This document shows positions 54,095-63,312 of a stretch of 64,000 bases of DNA, piece after piece; the stretch's first letter is position 1; every line of letters starts with the position of its first letter. The notes under the pieces were generated by a model that was given only the letters and a program-made list of their open reading frames with translations, did not search any database and was not told where the DNA came from. Source of the DNA: Marinobacter salsuginis (GTDB taxonomy: Bacteria; Pseudomonadota; Gammaproteobacteria; Pseudomonadales; Oleiphilaceae); the NCBI RefSeq assembly GCF_009617755.1, contig NZ_BGZH01000001.1, forward strand, positions 372,001 through 436,000, written 5' to 3'. A program made the position numbers and the translations under genes.

Positions 54095-55345
54095 ATGAAG
54101 ATCAGAAAAGTACTCTTTTCTGCTTGCCTGCTGTTGCTGGTGAGCTCCACTGTCTATGCCGAAACCCTGAAAATCGGCCTGAACTATCCGCAAACCGGTC
54201 GCTACAAGGATCAGGGCCTGCAACAGCGTCTGGGCGCGTTCCTGGCCGTTGACGAAATCAACAAGGCCGGCGGTGTCATGGGTCGCCAGCTGGAGCTGGT
54301 GATCAGAAATACCCGTGGCGAACCTGCTCAGGGCGCAAAAAACACCGCAGAGCTTATCGACCGTGAAGGCGTCCAGATGGTGTTCGGCGGCGTGTCCAGC
54401 GCCGTTGCCATTGCCTCGGGCAAAGCCGCCCGGGATCGCGACCGGATTTACTTCGGTACCCTCACCTACTCGAACGCCACCACCGGGGCCGAGGGTCACT
54501 CACACATGTTCCGGGAGCCCTACAACGCATGGATGACGGCCAAGGCGCTTAGCCAATACCTCACAACCAATCACGCCAACGACGACTACTTCTACATCAC
54601 CGCTGACTACACCTGGGGCTGGTCCGTGGAAGAGTCGGTACGAAAATTTTCGGGAACCGAGGACACCCAGCGCCACCAGGGCGTGAAAACGCCTTTCCCC
54701 CGAGCACTGATTACCGACTTCCGTGAAGCGCTGGAGCAGGCGGAAGCGAGCGATGCCAAGGTTCTGATGATGGTTCTTTTCGGTGACGACATGGTGCGAG
54801 CCCTGAATGTCGCCTATGAAATGGGCCTAACCAAGAAAATGCAGATAGTTGTACCCAATCTCACCCTCGGAATGGCGCGCCAGGTGGGCCCCACCATTAT
54901 GGAAGGCGTTATCGGCGGCTCGCCCTGGGTGTGGAACGCACCCTACGAGCTGAACTACCCGCGAGGCAAGGAATTTGTAGAGGCCTTCTCAGCGCGATAT
55001 GAAATGCGGCCATCCACCGCTGCGGCCTCTGCCTACAGCATCGTTTACCAATACAAGGATGCTGTGGAGCGTACCGGAACCACCAATACCGCCCGCCTCA
55101 TACGGGCCCTCGAGGGACACAGATACACGTTCCTGAAGGACGAGCAGTACTGGCGGGACTTCGATCACCAGAATATCCAGACTGTGTACGTGGTGAAAGT
55201 GAAACCACGCAACACCATCATCGCTGACGAATACAGTTCCGATTATTTCAGCATCATCGATTCGATGCCCGGCGATCAGGCAGCCCAGACCCGGGAAGAA
55301 TGGGAAGAGCGGCGCCGGGAGGCTGGCAAGCCTCTGAGCCTCTAG
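54095..55345 (+). CDS. Branched-chain-amino-acid-type periplasmic binding protein (orphan)
   Basis: The product is 416 residues with a signal peptide (ending SSTVYAE) and the type I periplasmic binding fold of the LivJ/UrtA group (Peripla_BP_6): LKIGLNYPQTGRYKDQG, KAGGVMGRQLELVI and GVSSAVAIASGKAARDR. It has no permease or ATPase genes beside it, so it either shares a transporter encoded elsewhere or acts with a membrane sensor. GGAGG precedes the ATG by about 9 bases. It ends in a charged helix (EEWEERRREAGKPLSL). A terminator follows. The ligand is unknown; an amino acid, amide or small polar compound is typical of the family. Confidence 0.85.
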   Translation: MKIRKVLFSACLLLLVSSTVYAETLKIGLNYPQTGRYKDQGLQQRLGAFLAVDEINKAGGVMGRQLELVIRNTRGEPAQGAKNTAELIDREGVQMVFGGVSSAVAIASGKAARDRDRIYFGTLTYSNATTGAEGHSHMFREPYNAWMTAKALSQYLTTNHANDDYFYITADYTWGWSVEESVRKFSGTEDTQRHQGVKTPFPRALITDFREALEQAEASDAKVLMMVLFGDDMVRALNVAYEMGLTKKMQIVVPNLTLGMARQVGPTIMEGVIGGSPWVWNAPYELNYPRGKEFVEAFSARYEMRPSTAAASAYSIVYQYKDAVERTGTTNTARLIRALEGHRYTFLKDEQYWRDFDHQNIQTVYVVKVKPRNTIIADEYSSDYFSIIDSMPGDQAAQTREEWEERRREAGKPLSL

Positions 55346-55363
55346 ATCGAATCACGCGTTGCG

Positions 55364-55394
55364 AGCCCCGCCCTGAATGGCGGGGCTTTTTTTT
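55364..55394 (+). terminator. Rho-independent terminator after the binding-protein gene
   Basis: AGCCCCGCC and GGCGGGGCT form a perfect nine-base-pair stem around the loop CTGAAT, followed by eight T. It starts 18 bases after the stop codon and isolates the upstream gene from glpR. Confidence 0.9.
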
Positions 55395-55417
55395 GAATTT
55401 TCCAAGGGTTTGCGTAA

Positions 55418-55435
55418 ACTTTCGATTCCGAACAT
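55418..55435 (+). promoter_or_regulatory. Candidate GlpR operator upstream of glpR
   Basis: ACTTTCGATTCCGAACAT matches the E. coli GlpR operator ATGTTCGATAACGAACAT in 14 of 18 positions with the same 4-base spacing between half-sites. The right half CGAACAT is perfect. It lies 18 bases before the glpR start codon, consistent with autorepression. A further half-site (AATGCTCGTT) is at 56285-56294, just before glpD. Confidence 0.5.
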
Positions 55436-55452
55436 AACAACAAGGCTCCAGG

Positions 55453-56217
55453 ATGTCCCAGAAACACCGTCTTGAACAGATCATGGACTTGATACAAGCA
55501 TCCGGATTCTTAACGACAGAGCAACTCGTCGAAGAGTTTGGCGTAACGCCACAAACTATCAGGAGAGACCTCAACGAGCTGGCGAGGCAAAATCGGCTTC
55601 GCCGGCACCATGGCGGCGCGGGCGTCGACTCTAGCACGGCCAATACTGCTTACCAGCAGCGCAAAATCATGAACCTGGAAGCCAAGGAACGGATTGCAAA
55701 CGCACTTGTGCAGCACATACCGGACAATGCATCCTTGTTCATCAATATTGGCACTACCACTGAAACCATTGCCAAAGCACTACTACAAAAGCGCGGCCTG
55801 AGCATCGTCACCAACAACCTCCATGTTGCTTCCATCCTCTCGGCGAAGGAAGACTTCCACATCATCATTGCTGGCGGTGAGGTTCGTAATCGCGATGGCG
55901 GCATCGTTGGGGAGGCCGCCGTGGATTTTATCAATCAGTTCAAAATGGATTATGGAATCATAGGCATCAGCGGCATTCACCACGACGGTTCCCTACTGGA
56001 TTTCGACTACCGGGAAGTTCGTGTTGCCCAATCGATCATTGCCAACTCTACTGAAGTGCTCCTGGCCGCTGACCACTCCAAGTTTGGTCGAAATGCCATG
56101 GTGCGCCTGGGGAACATTGGCCAGGCAGACCATCTGTTCACCGATGCTCGGCCACCAGAGAAGATTCGCAAACTGCTTGAAGTAAATGGAGTAGAGGTTC
56201 ACATCACCGGCGATTAG
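55453..56217 (+). CDS. glpR: DeoR/GlpR-family transcriptional repressor
   Basis: The product is 254 residues, typical of GlpR. An N-terminal winged helix-turn-helix (GFLTTEQLVEEFGVTPQTIRR) is followed by the sugar-phosphate-binding DeoRC domain (INIGTTTETIAKAL, GIVGEAAVDFINQF, ADHSKFGR). In E. coli glycerol-3-phosphate relieves repression of glp genes. A possible operator lies between the terminator and the start codon. The gene for glycerol-3-phosphate dehydrogenase follows 92 bases later on the same strand, which supports the name. Confidence 0.88.
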   Translation: MSQKHRLEQIMDLIQASGFLTTEQLVEEFGVTPQTIRRDLNELARQNRLRRHHGGAGVDSSTANTAYQQRKIMNLEAKERIANALVQHIPDNASLFINIGTTTETIAKALLQKRGLSIVTNNLHVASILSAKEDFHIIIAGGEVRNRDGGIVGEAAVDFINQFKMDYGIIGISGIHHDGSLLDFDYREVRVAQSIIANSTEVLLAADHSKFGRNAMVRLGNIGQADHLFTDARPPEKIRKLLEVNGVEVHITGD

Positions 56218-56309
56218 TTTCGTTTTTCTTCGCGTTTTTCCTTTACGAACACCGCACCATTCCCCATAATCAGTTCCATCAACCAATGCTCGTTCAGGGA
56301 CTGTGAAAA

Positions 56310-57812
56310 GTGGCACAAGATCAGGATGTCTACGATGTACTTGTAGTTGGCGGCGGGGTGAATGGTTCTGGCATCGCGCTGGATGCAGCAGGACGAGGCC
56401 TAAAGGTCCTGCTTTGTGAAATGGATGACCTCGCATCTGCCACTTCCTCCAGTAGCAGCAAACTGATTCACGGCGGCCTCCGTTATCTCGAACACTATGA
56501 GTTCCGCCTGGTCCGGGAAGCCCTTGCAGAGCGCGAAGCGCTGTTACGAAACGCTCCGCACATCATGTGGCCCATGCGGTTCAGGCTTCCTCACCGCTCT
56601 CATCTACGGCCAGCCTGGATGATTCGTACCGGTTTGTTTTTGTACGACCACCTTGCAAAACGGGAAATCCTCCCCGGCTCCCGATCAATTTCTTTTGAAG
56701 AGGACTCTCCCCTCAAACCCGAAATAACCAAGGGTTTCGAGTACTCGGACGGCTGGGTAGACGATGCCAGGCTGGTCGTTCTGACTGCTAAAAAAGCAGA
56801 ACAGAAAGGGGCACAAATCCTGACGCGTACGAAATGCGTGAAAGCAGAGCGCGGCCAAGACCGATGGATCGCCACACTGAAAGACGTGCTCTCCGATTCA
56901 GAGAAAACCATATCGGCAAAAGTCATTATCAACGCCACCGGGCCATGGGTGAGCCGTCTCTTCGGCGAGAGCCTCAGCATGAAGGCGCCGAAACAGATCA
57001 GGATGGTCAAAGGTAGCCACATTGTTGTGCCCCGCCTGAACCAGGGTACGGAAGCCTACATCCTGCAGAATGAGGACGACAGGATTGTCTTTGTGATCCC
57101 GTACGAAGACCATTTCTCACTCATCGGCACCACCGATGTTGAATACGACGGAGATCCGAAAGCCGCCAGCATATCCCCCGAGGAGACTCACTATCTCCTG
57201 GATATTGTGAACACCTATTTTAAACGGCAGCTCGACACCTCTGATGTGATCTGGTCTTACTCAGGTGTTCGGCCACTCATGGACGATGAGGAGGAGCCGG
57301 CCCAGAAGGCTTCAAGGGACTATTCTTTCGAGGTCAGCGAGGGTGCTGCCCTTGCCCCCCTGATTTCAGTCTTCGGTGGCAAAATCACCACCTTCCGCAA
57401 GCTCGCAGAAGCCGTTACGAACAGGCTTTGCGACTATTTTCCTGATGCCGGGCAACCGTGGACCCGAAGCGCGGTTTTGCCAGGAGGCGACTTCGTGAAT
57501 CAGCAGGGACTCGGAGCGCAGATTAAAACACGATTCCCTTGGCTGCCCGATGCGGCCATATCACGTTATGTGCAAACCTACGGCACCAGCACCTTCGATT
57601 TTCTTGAGGGGAACCATTCTCTGGCTGACATTGGAACGGCTTTCACACCAACTCTCTTCCAGAGCGAAGTGGATTATCTGGTTGCCAATGAATGGGCCAT
57701 TACCGCCGACGATGTACTTTGGAGACGAACCAAGCAAGGCCTCTACATCTCTAATGAGAATAGGGAACTACTGCGAGACTACCTGAAGGAGACAGCACTA
57801 CCCCGTCACTGA
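56310..57812 (+). CDS. glpD: Aerobic glycerol-3-phosphate dehydrogenase
   Basis: The product is 500 residues from a GTG start (AGGGA nine bases upstream); E. coli GlpD has 501. The FAD-binding motif VVGGGVNGSGIALDAAGRG lies at the N-terminus, followed by SSSSSKLIHGGLRYLEHYEF, a GlpD hallmark, and GTTDVEYDGDP. The membrane-associated flavoenzyme oxidises glycerol-3-phosphate to dihydroxyacetone phosphate with transfer of electrons to quinone. It stands after glpR; glpK and glpF are not in the window. A GlpR half-site lies just upstream. Its stop abuts the stop of the convergent uracil-DNA glycosylase gene. Confidence 0.93.
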   Translation: MAQDQDVYDVLVVGGGVNGSGIALDAAGRGLKVLLCEMDDLASATSSSSSKLIHGGLRYLEHYEFRLVREALAEREALLRNAPHIMWPMRFRLPHRSHLRPAWMIRTGLFLYDHLAKREILPGSRSISFEEDSPLKPEITKGFEYSDGWVDDARLVVLTAKKAEQKGAQILTRTKCVKAERGQDRWIATLKDVLSDSEKTISAKVIINATGPWVSRLFGESLSMKAPKQIRMVKGSHIVVPRLNQGTEAYILQNEDDRIVFVIPYEDHFSLIGTTDVEYDGDPKAASISPEETHYLLDIVNTYFKRQLDTSDVIWSYSGVRPLMDDEEEPAQKASRDYSFEVSEGAALAPLISVFGGKITTFRKLAEAVTNRLCDYFPDAGQPWTRSAVLPGGDFVNQQGLGAQIKTRFPWLPDAAISRYVQTYGTSTFDFLEGNHSLADIGTAFTPTLFQSEVDYLVANEWAITADDVLWRRTKQGLYISNENRELLRDYLKETALPRH

Positions 57813-58433
57813 TCATTCGATTCCAGAACGACCATCCGCGTCCAGCATTTTATTGACCAGGAGCTGCAAACCCGGGACCACCTCATTCTCGAACCAGGGA
57901 TTCTTTCGTAACCAGCCATTGTTCCTGGGACTCGGGTGCGGCAAGGGCACCAGATCTGGCCAATAATTCCGCCACCGCCTGACATTTTCCGTAACGGATT
58001 TGCCGGTACCCGGAAGATGCCAGGCGTGAGCATACTGCCCGATGACCAGCGTCAGCCCTATGTGTGGCAGACGATCCAGCAACAGGTTGCGCCAGGCCGG
58101 CGCGCACTCTGGTCGCGGCGGAAGATCCCCGGATTTGCCGGTACCCGGATAGCAAAACCCCATGGGCAGGATCGCCAGCTTCTGTTCGTCATAAAAGGTA
58201 TCCCGGGTTATCCCCATCCATTGCCGAAGCCGATCGCCGCTGGGATCATTGAAGGGCAACCCGGTTTCATGCACTCGCCTGCCCGGCGCCTGCCCGACCA
58301 CCAGAATGCGGGCGCTTTCCGATATCTGGATGACCGGCCTTGGGCCACGTGGAAGAACGTCCGCACAAATCGTACACGCCCGCACGCGCCGAACCAGGTC
58401 GTCGAAGGGAAGCCGGGAGAGATCCTCTTTCAT
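57813..58433 (-). CDS. Uracil-DNA glycosylase family protein
   Basis: The product is 206 residues (ATG at 58433; the open frame begins further upstream but the family starts here). The UDG-fold motifs are visible: motif 1 VVGQAPGRRVHETGLPFNDPS and motif 2 LPHPSPRNNGWLRKNP. Four cysteines (in RACTICADVLP, and FCYPGTGK and PECAP) recall but do not clearly match the iron-sulfur cluster of family 4 or 5 enzymes. The protein should remove uracil, or a related damaged base, from DNA. The subfamily cannot be fixed. It converges with glpD, with no space between the two stops. Confidence 0.82.
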   Translation of the reverse strand: MKEDLSRLPFDDLVRRVRACTICADVLPRGPRPVIQISESARILVVGQAPGRRVHETGLPFNDPSGDRLRQWMGITRDTFYDEQKLAILPMGFCYPGTGKSGDLPPRPECAPAWRNLLLDRLPHIGLTLVIGQYAHAWHLPGTGKSVTENVRRWRNYWPDLVPLPHPSPRNNGWLRKNPWFENEVVPGLQLLVNKMLDADGRSGIE

Positions 58434-58525
58434 GAACGTTCCATTGTCAGGGTGATTGCATAAACGGGCATTTCCCGTAACGATAGAGGCACAATCACGA
58501 CACAACAAGTCTCGAAGGACACACC

Positions 58526-59266
58526 ATGAATGCCAAAGCAGGCCCTCTTCCTCTGCCGGAAATTGATGTCGAGGAGTTCCGAAAAGTCGTTCGCACCCGC
58601 CGCTCCATCAGGCGTTTCACCGATGAGCCTATTCCGGAGAAGGTGCTTGAGGATTGCCTCGAGCTGGCAACACTTGCCCCAAACTCCAGCAACCTTCAGC
58701 CCTGGGAATTTTTCGTTGTCCGCACTCCGGAGCTGAAGGCGAAACTTGCCCACGCCTGTCTTGGCCAGAATGCCGCGAAAACCGCCGCCGCGCTGATCGT
58801 GGTGGTTGCCCGACCGGATAGCTGGCGAGCTCATGCCCGACAAGCCCTGGAAGACTGGCCAGAAGAAAAGCTGCCGCCGATCGTTGAAAAGTACTACCGC
58901 AAAGTCGCCCCCATTCACTACAACCAGGGCCCCTTCGGGATTCTGGGGTTAGCGAAGAAAGCGGCAGGCCTTGCCGTGGGAATCACCCGGCCTGTCCCCC
59001 GGGGCCCCTACTCAACCTGCGAGATGAAAATCTGGGCCACCAAATCCACCGCCCTGGCGGCCCAGAACCTGATGCTTGCACTCCGGGCCCACGGCTATGA
59101 TTCCTGCCCCATGGAGGGTTTTGACGAGTATCGTGTCAAGAAACTGCTCAACCTGCCCGGAAAAGGACTGGTGACCATGGTACTGGCCGCCGGCCGCCGG
59201 GCGGAAAACGGTGTGTATAACCGCCAGTACCGTTTCGATCAGAGCCAGCTGGTCCACTACCTCTAA
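58526..59266 (+). CDS. Nitroreductase-family FMN oxidoreductase
   Basis: The product is 246 residues. The FMN-binding pattern KVVRTRRSIRRFTDEPIP at the N-terminus and LAPNSSNLQPWEFFVVR are typical of nitroreductase-fold enzymes. CPMEGFDEYRVKKLLNLP is in the usual place for the C-terminal active-site segment. The family includes NAD(P)H-dependent nitro, quinone and enone reductases; the substrate is not evident. It lies divergent from the uracil-DNA glycosylase gene and converges on glk. Confidence 0.88.
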   Translation: MNAKAGPLPLPEIDVEEFRKVVRTRRSIRRFTDEPIPEKVLEDCLELATLAPNSSNLQPWEFFVVRTPELKAKLAHACLGQNAAKTAAALIVVVARPDSWRAHARQALEDWPEEKLPPIVEKYYRKVAPIHYNQGPFGILGLAKKAAGLAVGITRPVPRGPYSTCEMKIWATKSTALAAQNLMLALRAHGYDSCPMEGFDEYRVKKLLNLPGKGLVTMVLAAGRRAENGVYNRQYRFDQSQLVHYL

Positions 59267-59275
59267 ACCAGCAAA

Positions 59276-59305
59276 GGCAATCCGGCATCAAACCTCCGGA
59301 TTGCC
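59276..59305. terminator. Stem-loop between nitroreductase and glk
   Basis: GGCAATCCGG and CCGGATTGCC form a perfect ten-base-pair stem around the loop CATCAAACCT, which contains the glk stop codon. On the minus strand it is followed by TTTGCTGGTTT, so it may end the edd-glk transcript and, less well, the nitroreductase transcript. Confidence 0.55.
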
Positions 59306-60253
59306 CAGTGCCTCGGCAGCGCCCAGCAGCCCGGTGTACGGCTCAGTAACCACATAGACCGGCGTGAACTCGAGCAGCGGGCGCATTCTGCCTTTATCCT
59401 CAAAGCCGTTCCGGAAGGGACTTTCCAGAAAGAACTCGAGGAAACGGGGCAGGATTCCGCCGCAGAGATAAACACCGCCGGTGCTGCCCAGGGTCAGAAC
59501 CCCGTTACCGGCTACACGGCCGAGGATTTCACAGAAGTGGCGAAGCGTGTGTCGAGCCAGGCTGTCGGTGTTTTCCACCGCAGCCGCGGTGATTTTTTCC
59601 GGCGCATCCAGTGGTGCGGCCACGCCCTGGATCTCGGCATGGGCCTGATACAGATTCAGCAGGCCCTGACCACAAAGAATACGCTCTACGGACACCCGCC
59701 CAAATCGGGCCTTGAGAATCCGCAGCACCGCCATTTCGGTATCGTCGGTGGGGGCGAAATCCACGTGGCCGCCTTCGGTCATCAACGGTACCCAGCCATG
59801 CTCAATGGGCACCAGGCCCGAAACACCGAGCCCGGTTCCAGGCCCCATAACCAGTCGAGGGCGACGGCTGTCGCCCGGCCCACCACACACATGCACAAGG
59901 TGTTCGTCCGGAACATGGGGAACGCCGAGCGCCATGGCGGTAAAGTCATTGATCACCTTGAACCTGGACCAGCCAAACTGCGCCCGGACCTCTTCGATAT
60001 CAAAGCGCCAGTGATTGTTGGTCATGCGAACCTGGGTGCCTCGAACCGGTGAGGCAACAGCCAGACAGGCTCCATCCACCTCTGAAACTCCGACCCGGGC
60101 CAGGTAATCCCGCACGGCGTCATCGAGATTGGCGTATTCCCCGCAGGGCAGAATCTCGATAGCCCCGGGCTGCACACTGCCCTTCTCTACCAGCGCGAAA
60201 CGCGCATTGGTGCCGCCGATGTCACCGACCAGTGAGTAATGTGTTTCTGTCAT
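59288..60253 (-). CDS. glk: Glucokinase
   Basis: The product is 321 residues as in E. coli Glk. ATP-binding and glucose-binding motifs are visible: [38 protein letters not shown] and [11 protein letters not shown]. The enzyme makes glucose-6-phosphate from glucose released from maltodextrin. The start codon overlaps the edd stop by four bases (ATGA), so translation is coupled. Together with edd it forms an operon divergent from gap. Confidence 0.92.
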   Translation of the reverse strand: MTETHYSLVGDIGGTNARFALVEKGSVQPGAIEILPCGEYANLDDAVRDYLARVGVSEVDGACLAVASPVRGTQVRMTNNHWRFDIEEVRAQFGWSRFKVINDFTAMALGVPHVPDEHLVHVCGGPGDSRRPRLVMGPGTGLGVSGLVPIEHGWVPLMTEGGHVDFAPTDDTEMAVLRILKARFGRVSVERILCGQGLLNLYQAHAEIQGVAAPLDAPEKITAAAVENTDSLARHTLRHFCEILGRVAGNGVLTLGSTGGVYLCGGILPRFLEFFLESPFRNGFEDKGRMRPLLEFTPVYVVTEPYTGLLGAAEALGNPEV

Positions 60254-62070
60254 GCCTCATGATTCCAGAAAAAGCTGGCGCCTTCCTCGGGATTGCTGGC
60301 CGCACGTCGCATCCAGCCAAACAATTCCCGACCATAGCCGTGATGATACCCGGTCAGGTCCGCATTTTCAGAATCCCGGCCGGCAAACTCCTGCTCATCC
60401 ACGCGGACGGCAAGAATCCCCTTTTCGGCATCCAGACAAACCTGGTCACCATTTTTGACCTTGGCCAGCGGCCCACCATCCAGCGCCTCCGGGTAGACAT
60501 GGATCGCCGCGGGCACCTTGCCCGACGCGCCGGACATACGGCCATCCGTCACCAGTCCGACCTTGAACCCGCGATCCTGCAACACGCCCAGGTAAGGGGT
60601 AAGCTTGTGCAGCTCTGGCATGCCATTGCTCTTGGGTCCCTGGAACCGCACGATCACAATGCAATCCCGATCCAGGTCGCCGGCCTCGAAAGCTGCCTTT
60701 AGTTCGTTCTGGTCGTTGAACACCACGGCCGGCGCTTCAACTATCCGGTGTTCCGGAGCAACGGCAGAAACCTTGATCACGCCCCGGCCCAGATTGCCAT
60801 CGAGCACCCGTAGCCCACCATCGGGTGCAAACGGCTCCGCAACCGGGCTGAGCACATCCGGCCGAAGGCTTTTTTCCGGCGCCGGCTTCCACACCAGCCT
60901 CTCATCCTCCAGCTCCGGCATCTCGGTATAGCGCTCAAGGCCATAGCCCACGACCGTGTTTACGTCATTGTGCAGGTACCCGCCGCTCAGCAGCTCCCGG
61001 ATCAGGAACGGGGTACCTCCCGCCTCGTGAAACGCGTTCACGTCTTCCTGGCCATTGGGGTAGATGCGGGTCATGGAGGGGACCACGGAAGAAAGCTCGG
61101 CGTAGTCATTCCAGTCGATGATGATACCGGCAGCCCGGGCAATGGCAATCCAGTGAATGGTGTGATTGGTGGAGCCACCGGTAACCAGCAGCGCTACCAG
61201 CGCATTGACGATGCTCTTCTCATCCACCATATCGCCAAGACCAAGCTCGCCTCCGTGAGGCTTCGACAATTTGATCACCTGCTCGGTTGCGGCACGGGTG
61301 AGCTCTTCGCGCAGCGGGGTATTGGGATTTACAAAAGCCGATCCCGGCAAATGCAGCCCCATGACTTCGACCAACAGCTGGTTGCTGTTGGCCGTGCCGT
61401 AAAACGTGCAGGTGCCGGGGCTGTGATAGGACTTGCTCTCGGCCTCCAGCAATTCATCCTTGCCAACCTTGCCCTCGGCGTAAAGCTGTCGAATCCGCTG
61501 CTTTTCCTTGTTCGGCAGACCTGAAGGCATCGGGCCTGCCGGAACCAGAATGGTAGGGAGATAGCCGAAGCTCAGCGAGCCGATCAGCAGGCCCGGAACA
61601 ATCTTGTCGCAGATGCCCAATAGCATCGTGGCATCAAACATGTTGTGGCTCAGGGCCACGGCCGTACTCATGGCGATGGTGTCCCGGGAAAACAGGCTCA
61701 GCTCCATACCCGGCTGGCCCTGGGTTACGCCATCACACATGGCAGGCGTGCCTCCGGCCACCTGGGCCACGGACCCCATCCCCCGGGCCGCCTCCCGAAT
61801 AACATCGGGGAACTTTTCGTAAGGTTGGTGGGCCGAAAGCATATCGCTATAGGCCGTTACCATGGCCACATTGGCCTTGTTCATGAACTTCAGGGTGTCT
61901 TTGTCGCCCTGACTACAGGCCGCAAAACCGTGGGCCAGATTGCCGCAGGACAGAGAACTCCGGTGCGGGGATTGGGCTTTGAGAGCGTTCATGCGGTTCA
62001 GGTAATCCTGCCGCGTTGAGCGACTGCGCTCAATAATTCTCTGGGTAACCTTGTCTACGGTCGGGTGCAT
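60250..62070 (-). CDS. edd: 6-phosphogluconate dehydratase (Entner-Doudoroff)
   Basis: The product is 606 residues (E. coli Edd has 603). I chose the ATG at 62070 because GGAG lies seven bases upstream; an ATG at 62082 has no such site. The N-terminal text [17 protein letters not shown] and [33 protein letters not shown], and [13 protein letters not shown] carry the cysteines for the [4Fe-4S] cluster; [18 protein letters not shown] is the dehydratase signature near the C-terminus. It converts 6-phosphogluconate to KDPG. Its partner eda and the upstream zwf-pgl are not in the window. Confidence 0.95.
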   Translation of the reverse strand: MHPTVDKVTQRIIERSRSTRQDYLNRMNALKAQSPHRSSLSCGNLAHGFAACSQGDKDTLKFMNKANVAMVTAYSDMLSAHQPYEKFPDVIREAARGMGSVAQVAGGTPAMCDGVTQGQPGMELSLFSRDTIAMSTAVALSHNMFDATMLLGICDKIVPGLLIGSLSFGYLPTILVPAGPMPSGLPNKEKQRIRQLYAEGKVGKDELLEAESKSYHSPGTCTFYGTANSNQLLVEVMGLHLPGSAFVNPNTPLREELTRAATEQVIKLSKPHGGELGLGDMVDEKSIVNALVALLVTGGSTNHTIHWIAIARAAGIIIDWNDYAELSSVVPSMTRIYPNGQEDVNAFHEAGGTPFLIRELLSGGYLHNDVNTVVGYGLERYTEMPELEDERLVWKPAPEKSLRPDVLSPVAEPFAPDGGLRVLDGNLGRGVIKVSAVAPEHRIVEAPAVVFNDQNELKAAFEAGDLDRDCIVIVRFQGPKSNGMPELHKLTPYLGVLQDRGFKVGLVTDGRMSGASGKVPAAIHVYPEALDGGPLAKVKNGDQVCLDAEKGILAVRVDEQEFAGRDSENADLTGYHHGYGRELFGWMRRAASNPEEGASFFWNHEA

Positions 62071-62113
62071 GGTGGGCTCCATTGCATAATCTATTAGAGT
62101 GGTCGTTTTTAGA

Positions 62114-62128
62114 TGTAATTTTACTTTC
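62114..62128. promoter_or_regulatory. Candidate HexR site, edd-proximal
   Basis: TGTAATTTTACTTTC matches TGTARTWWWAYTACA in 12 of 15 positions; the left half is perfect. It lies 44 bases upstream of edd and so suits repression of edd-glk by HexR, the regulator responding to KDPG. hexR itself is not in the window. The consensus is from memory. Confidence 0.4.
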
Positions 62129-62177
62129 TTTTTTTAGCATTACCACCGTTTAATCGTTCATTTATTCTTTTTTTGTT

Positions 62178-62192
62178 GTTATATTTACTACA
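62178..62192. promoter_or_regulatory. Candidate HexR site, gap-proximal
   Basis: GTTATATTTACTACA matches TGTARTWWWAYTACA in 11 of 15 positions; here the right half (TTTACTACA) is perfect. It lies 48 bases before the gap start codon. With the site at 62114 it would allow joint control of the divergent edd-glk and gap-pyk units. Confidence 0.35.
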
Positions 62193-62239
62193 TTACTGAG
62201 GTTAAACGAACAAAAAACGACCACCCAAGGAGTCAGACG

Positions 62240-63244
62240 ATGACAATCCGTATCGCAATCAACGGTTTTGGCCGCATCGGTCGCAATGTTCTCAGAGCAT
62301 TGTATGAAAATAACTACCGGAGCCAGCTCCAGGTTGTTGCCATCAACGACCTTGGCGACGCCGAAACCAACGCTCATTTGCTCAAGTATGACAGCGTTCA
62401 TGGCCGATTTAACGCCGACGTCAGTCACGACGCAGAATCCCTGACCGTTAAAGGGGACCGGATTGCCATTACCGCTCTCCGCAACCCCGAAGAACTGCCC
62501 TGGAAAGACCACCGTGTTGATGTCGTTTTCGAGTGTACCGGCCTCTTCACCAAACGCGACAAGGCGGCTGCACACCTGACGGCCGGCGCCCGCAAGGTTA
62601 TCATCTCGGCACCCAGCCCTGATGCGGATGCCATGGTGGTATACGGCGTTAACCACGGAACACTGACCGCCGACCACGACATCATCTCCAATGCGTCCTG
62701 CACCACAAACTGCCTGGCTCCGGTGGTTGAAGCCCTGCACAAGACCATTGGTATCGAGAGTGGCCTGATGACCACCATCCACTCCTACACTAACGATCAG
62801 AAGCTGAGCGACGTCTACCATTCCGACCTCTATCGGGCACGCTCAGCCACCCAGTCAATGATCCCAACCAAGACCGGCGCCGCTGCCGCCATTGGCAAGG
62901 TCATTCCGGAGTTGGACGGCAAACTCGATGGCCTGGCCGTTCGCGTTCCCACCATCAATGTGTCACTGGTGGATTTCGGCTTCATTGCCAGCCGGGAGAC
63001 AACCGCAGAGGAAGTCAACGAAGCGGTTAAAGCGGCGGCCGAGCAGAACCCGGTTCTTGGCTATAATATCGAGAAGCTGGTCAGCGTGGACTTCAATCAC
63101 AACGCGCTCTCCAGCATCTTTGACGCCAACCACACCCGCGTTCTGGGCCGTCACGTAAAAGTCATGGCCTGGTACGATAATGAATGGGGGTTCTCGAACC
63201 GCATGCTGGATAATGCACTCGCCCTGATCAAGGCCGGCCAGTAA
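62240..63244 (+). CDS. gap: Type I glyceraldehyde-3-phosphate dehydrogenase
   Basis: The product is 334 residues. NAD-binding [17 protein letters not shown] opens the protein; the catalytic Cys154 is in [12 protein letters not shown]; the conserved His is in [10 protein letters not shown]. The sequence matches the NAD-type GAPDH found beside edd in many gammaproteobacteria. It converts glyceraldehyde-3-phosphate, from KDPG cleavage, to 1,3-bisphosphoglycerate. Good ribosome site (AAGGAG) at about 8 bases upstream. It is divergent from edd, and pyk follows 68 bases later on the same strand. Confidence 0.94.
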   Translation: MTIRIAINGFGRIGRNVLRALYENNYRSQLQVVAINDLGDAETNAHLLKYDSVHGRFNADVSHDAESLTVKGDRIAITALRNPEELPWKDHRVDVVFECTGLFTKRDKAAAHLTAGARKVIISAPSPDADAMVVYGVNHGTLTADHDIISNASCTTNCLAPVVEALHKTIGIESGLMTTIHSYTNDQKLSDVYHSDLYRARSATQSMIPTKTGAAAAIGKVIPELDGKLDGLAVRVPTINVSLVDFGFIASRETTAEEVNEAVKAAAEQNPVLGYNIEKLVSVDFNHNALSSIFDANHTRVLGRHVKVMAWYDNEWGFSNRMLDNALALIKAGQ

Positions 63245-63312
63245 AACTGGCCGGCCCAGCTGATTCCGCTACCCTGCTCGAGACCATTTTGAAGAACCAA
63301 AGGACACAAACC

